64,000 nt of DNA, taken from the NCBI RefSeq assembly GCF_040958095.1, contig NC_091172.1:25810562-25874561 (forward strand). The letters run 5' to 3'. A program made the position numbers and the translations under genes. Positions 63,717-64,000 of the stretch are shown in pieces. Position 1 is the stretch's first letter. The number at the start of each line of letters is the position of its first letter. This DNA comes from Procambarus clarkii. Lineage: Eukaryota; Arthropoda; Malacostraca; Decapoda; Cambaridae. The notes under the pieces are model-generated. The model worked only from the letters and a program-made list of their open reading frames with translations. It was not told the DNA's origin and ran no database searches.

Positions 63717-64000
63717 TCTTTCGTTATGCAAATGCTCTTGACAATTTTTGTGGGTTTTGCATTATATTACTTATTGAAGAGGATCATATTCCGAGGCCGG
63801 GTGAGCAGCCTTGATCACCCAGTGGGCAACATTCAGTAATCATGTGATGGTGCCAGATGTGCGCCAATGAATAGAACTCAATAAGTAAGTTATTGCACAT
63901 AACCTTACCTAATGCAACTTTAAACTTACACTCATATTAACCTACAACTACGTACTGTAAAGGTATTTATTTTCACACAATGCTGGATAACTGTAAGCAT
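63717..64000. other. Anonymous sequence to window end
   Basis: No repeat or gene recognised. Confidence 0.4.

Overview
This window is eukaryotic nuclear DNA with no intact host protein gene that I can support. The organism is most likely an arthropod, probably a decapod crustacean such as a crayfish. The reasons are a short arthropod-type telomere tract (TAACC x4 = TTAGG, 26401-26420), extreme microsatellite load, large minisatellite arrays, tRNA-derived SINEs with a recurring CCTAGCAGTAAATAGGTACC core, and non-LTR retrotransposons whose 3' ends are shared with those SINEs. The assignment is inference from repeat style; no database was consulted.

Layout. 0-7 kb: a Penelope-like tail, a tRNA-bearing inverted-repeat element, possible splice signals, a ~31-bp satellite (2.4-4.5 kb) split by a SINE, and a decayed antisense LINE. 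7.2-10.5 kb: a 23-bp satellite of about 142 copies. 10.7-17.8 kb: SINEs and LINE-A fragments, including a LINE broken by two near-identical SINEs, then a tRNA-bearing element broken by a MITE. 18.6-21.6 kb: a 41-bp minisatellite with no stop codon in any minus-strand frame. 22-28.5 kb: purine/pyrimidine tracts, a CCAAT/CRE cluster, another LINE-A copy with a foldback inside it, long TC and TA microsatellites, a Penelope-like endonuclease remnant and an R2-like LINE piece. 28.5-32 kb: LINE pieces, including the best LINE-A reverse transcriptase copy (about 30815-32130). 33-39 kb: 15-bp and 25-bp arrays. 39.5-42.8 kb: a dense cluster of hairpin-forming elements (two inverted SINE pairs, a TIR MITE, a foldback in a LINE). 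43-48 kb: mostly anonymous, with TTCCAGAA-rich decayed repeats and a nuclear-receptor-like half-site array. 49.4-50.5 kb: a 20-bp array. 51-58.6 kb: LINE-A, LINE-B and Penelope fragments and 36-, 18- and 26-bp arrays. 59.4-60.9 kb: nested foldbacks and 56/63-bp arrays. 62.2-62.9 kb: the C-terminal part of an R2-like LINE; the window ends with Penelope and SINE-C copies beside TA tracts.

How the parts relate. Autonomous elements are present only as broken remnants: LINE-A (CR1/Jockey-like), LINE-B, an R2-like LINE with a restriction-like endonuclease, and a Penelope-like element with a GIY-YIG-type endonuclease. Non-autonomous elements appear to depend on them: SINE tails match LINE-A or LINE-B 3' ends. 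Element 3' ends repeatedly abut TA or CA/TG microsatellites, so retroelement insertion and microsatellite growth look linked. The most distinctive material is a family that combines a tRNA-like pol III promoter with terminal inverted repeats, the run of inverted pairs built from it and other elements, and juxtaposed 3'/5' splice-site sequences resembling recursive splice sites.
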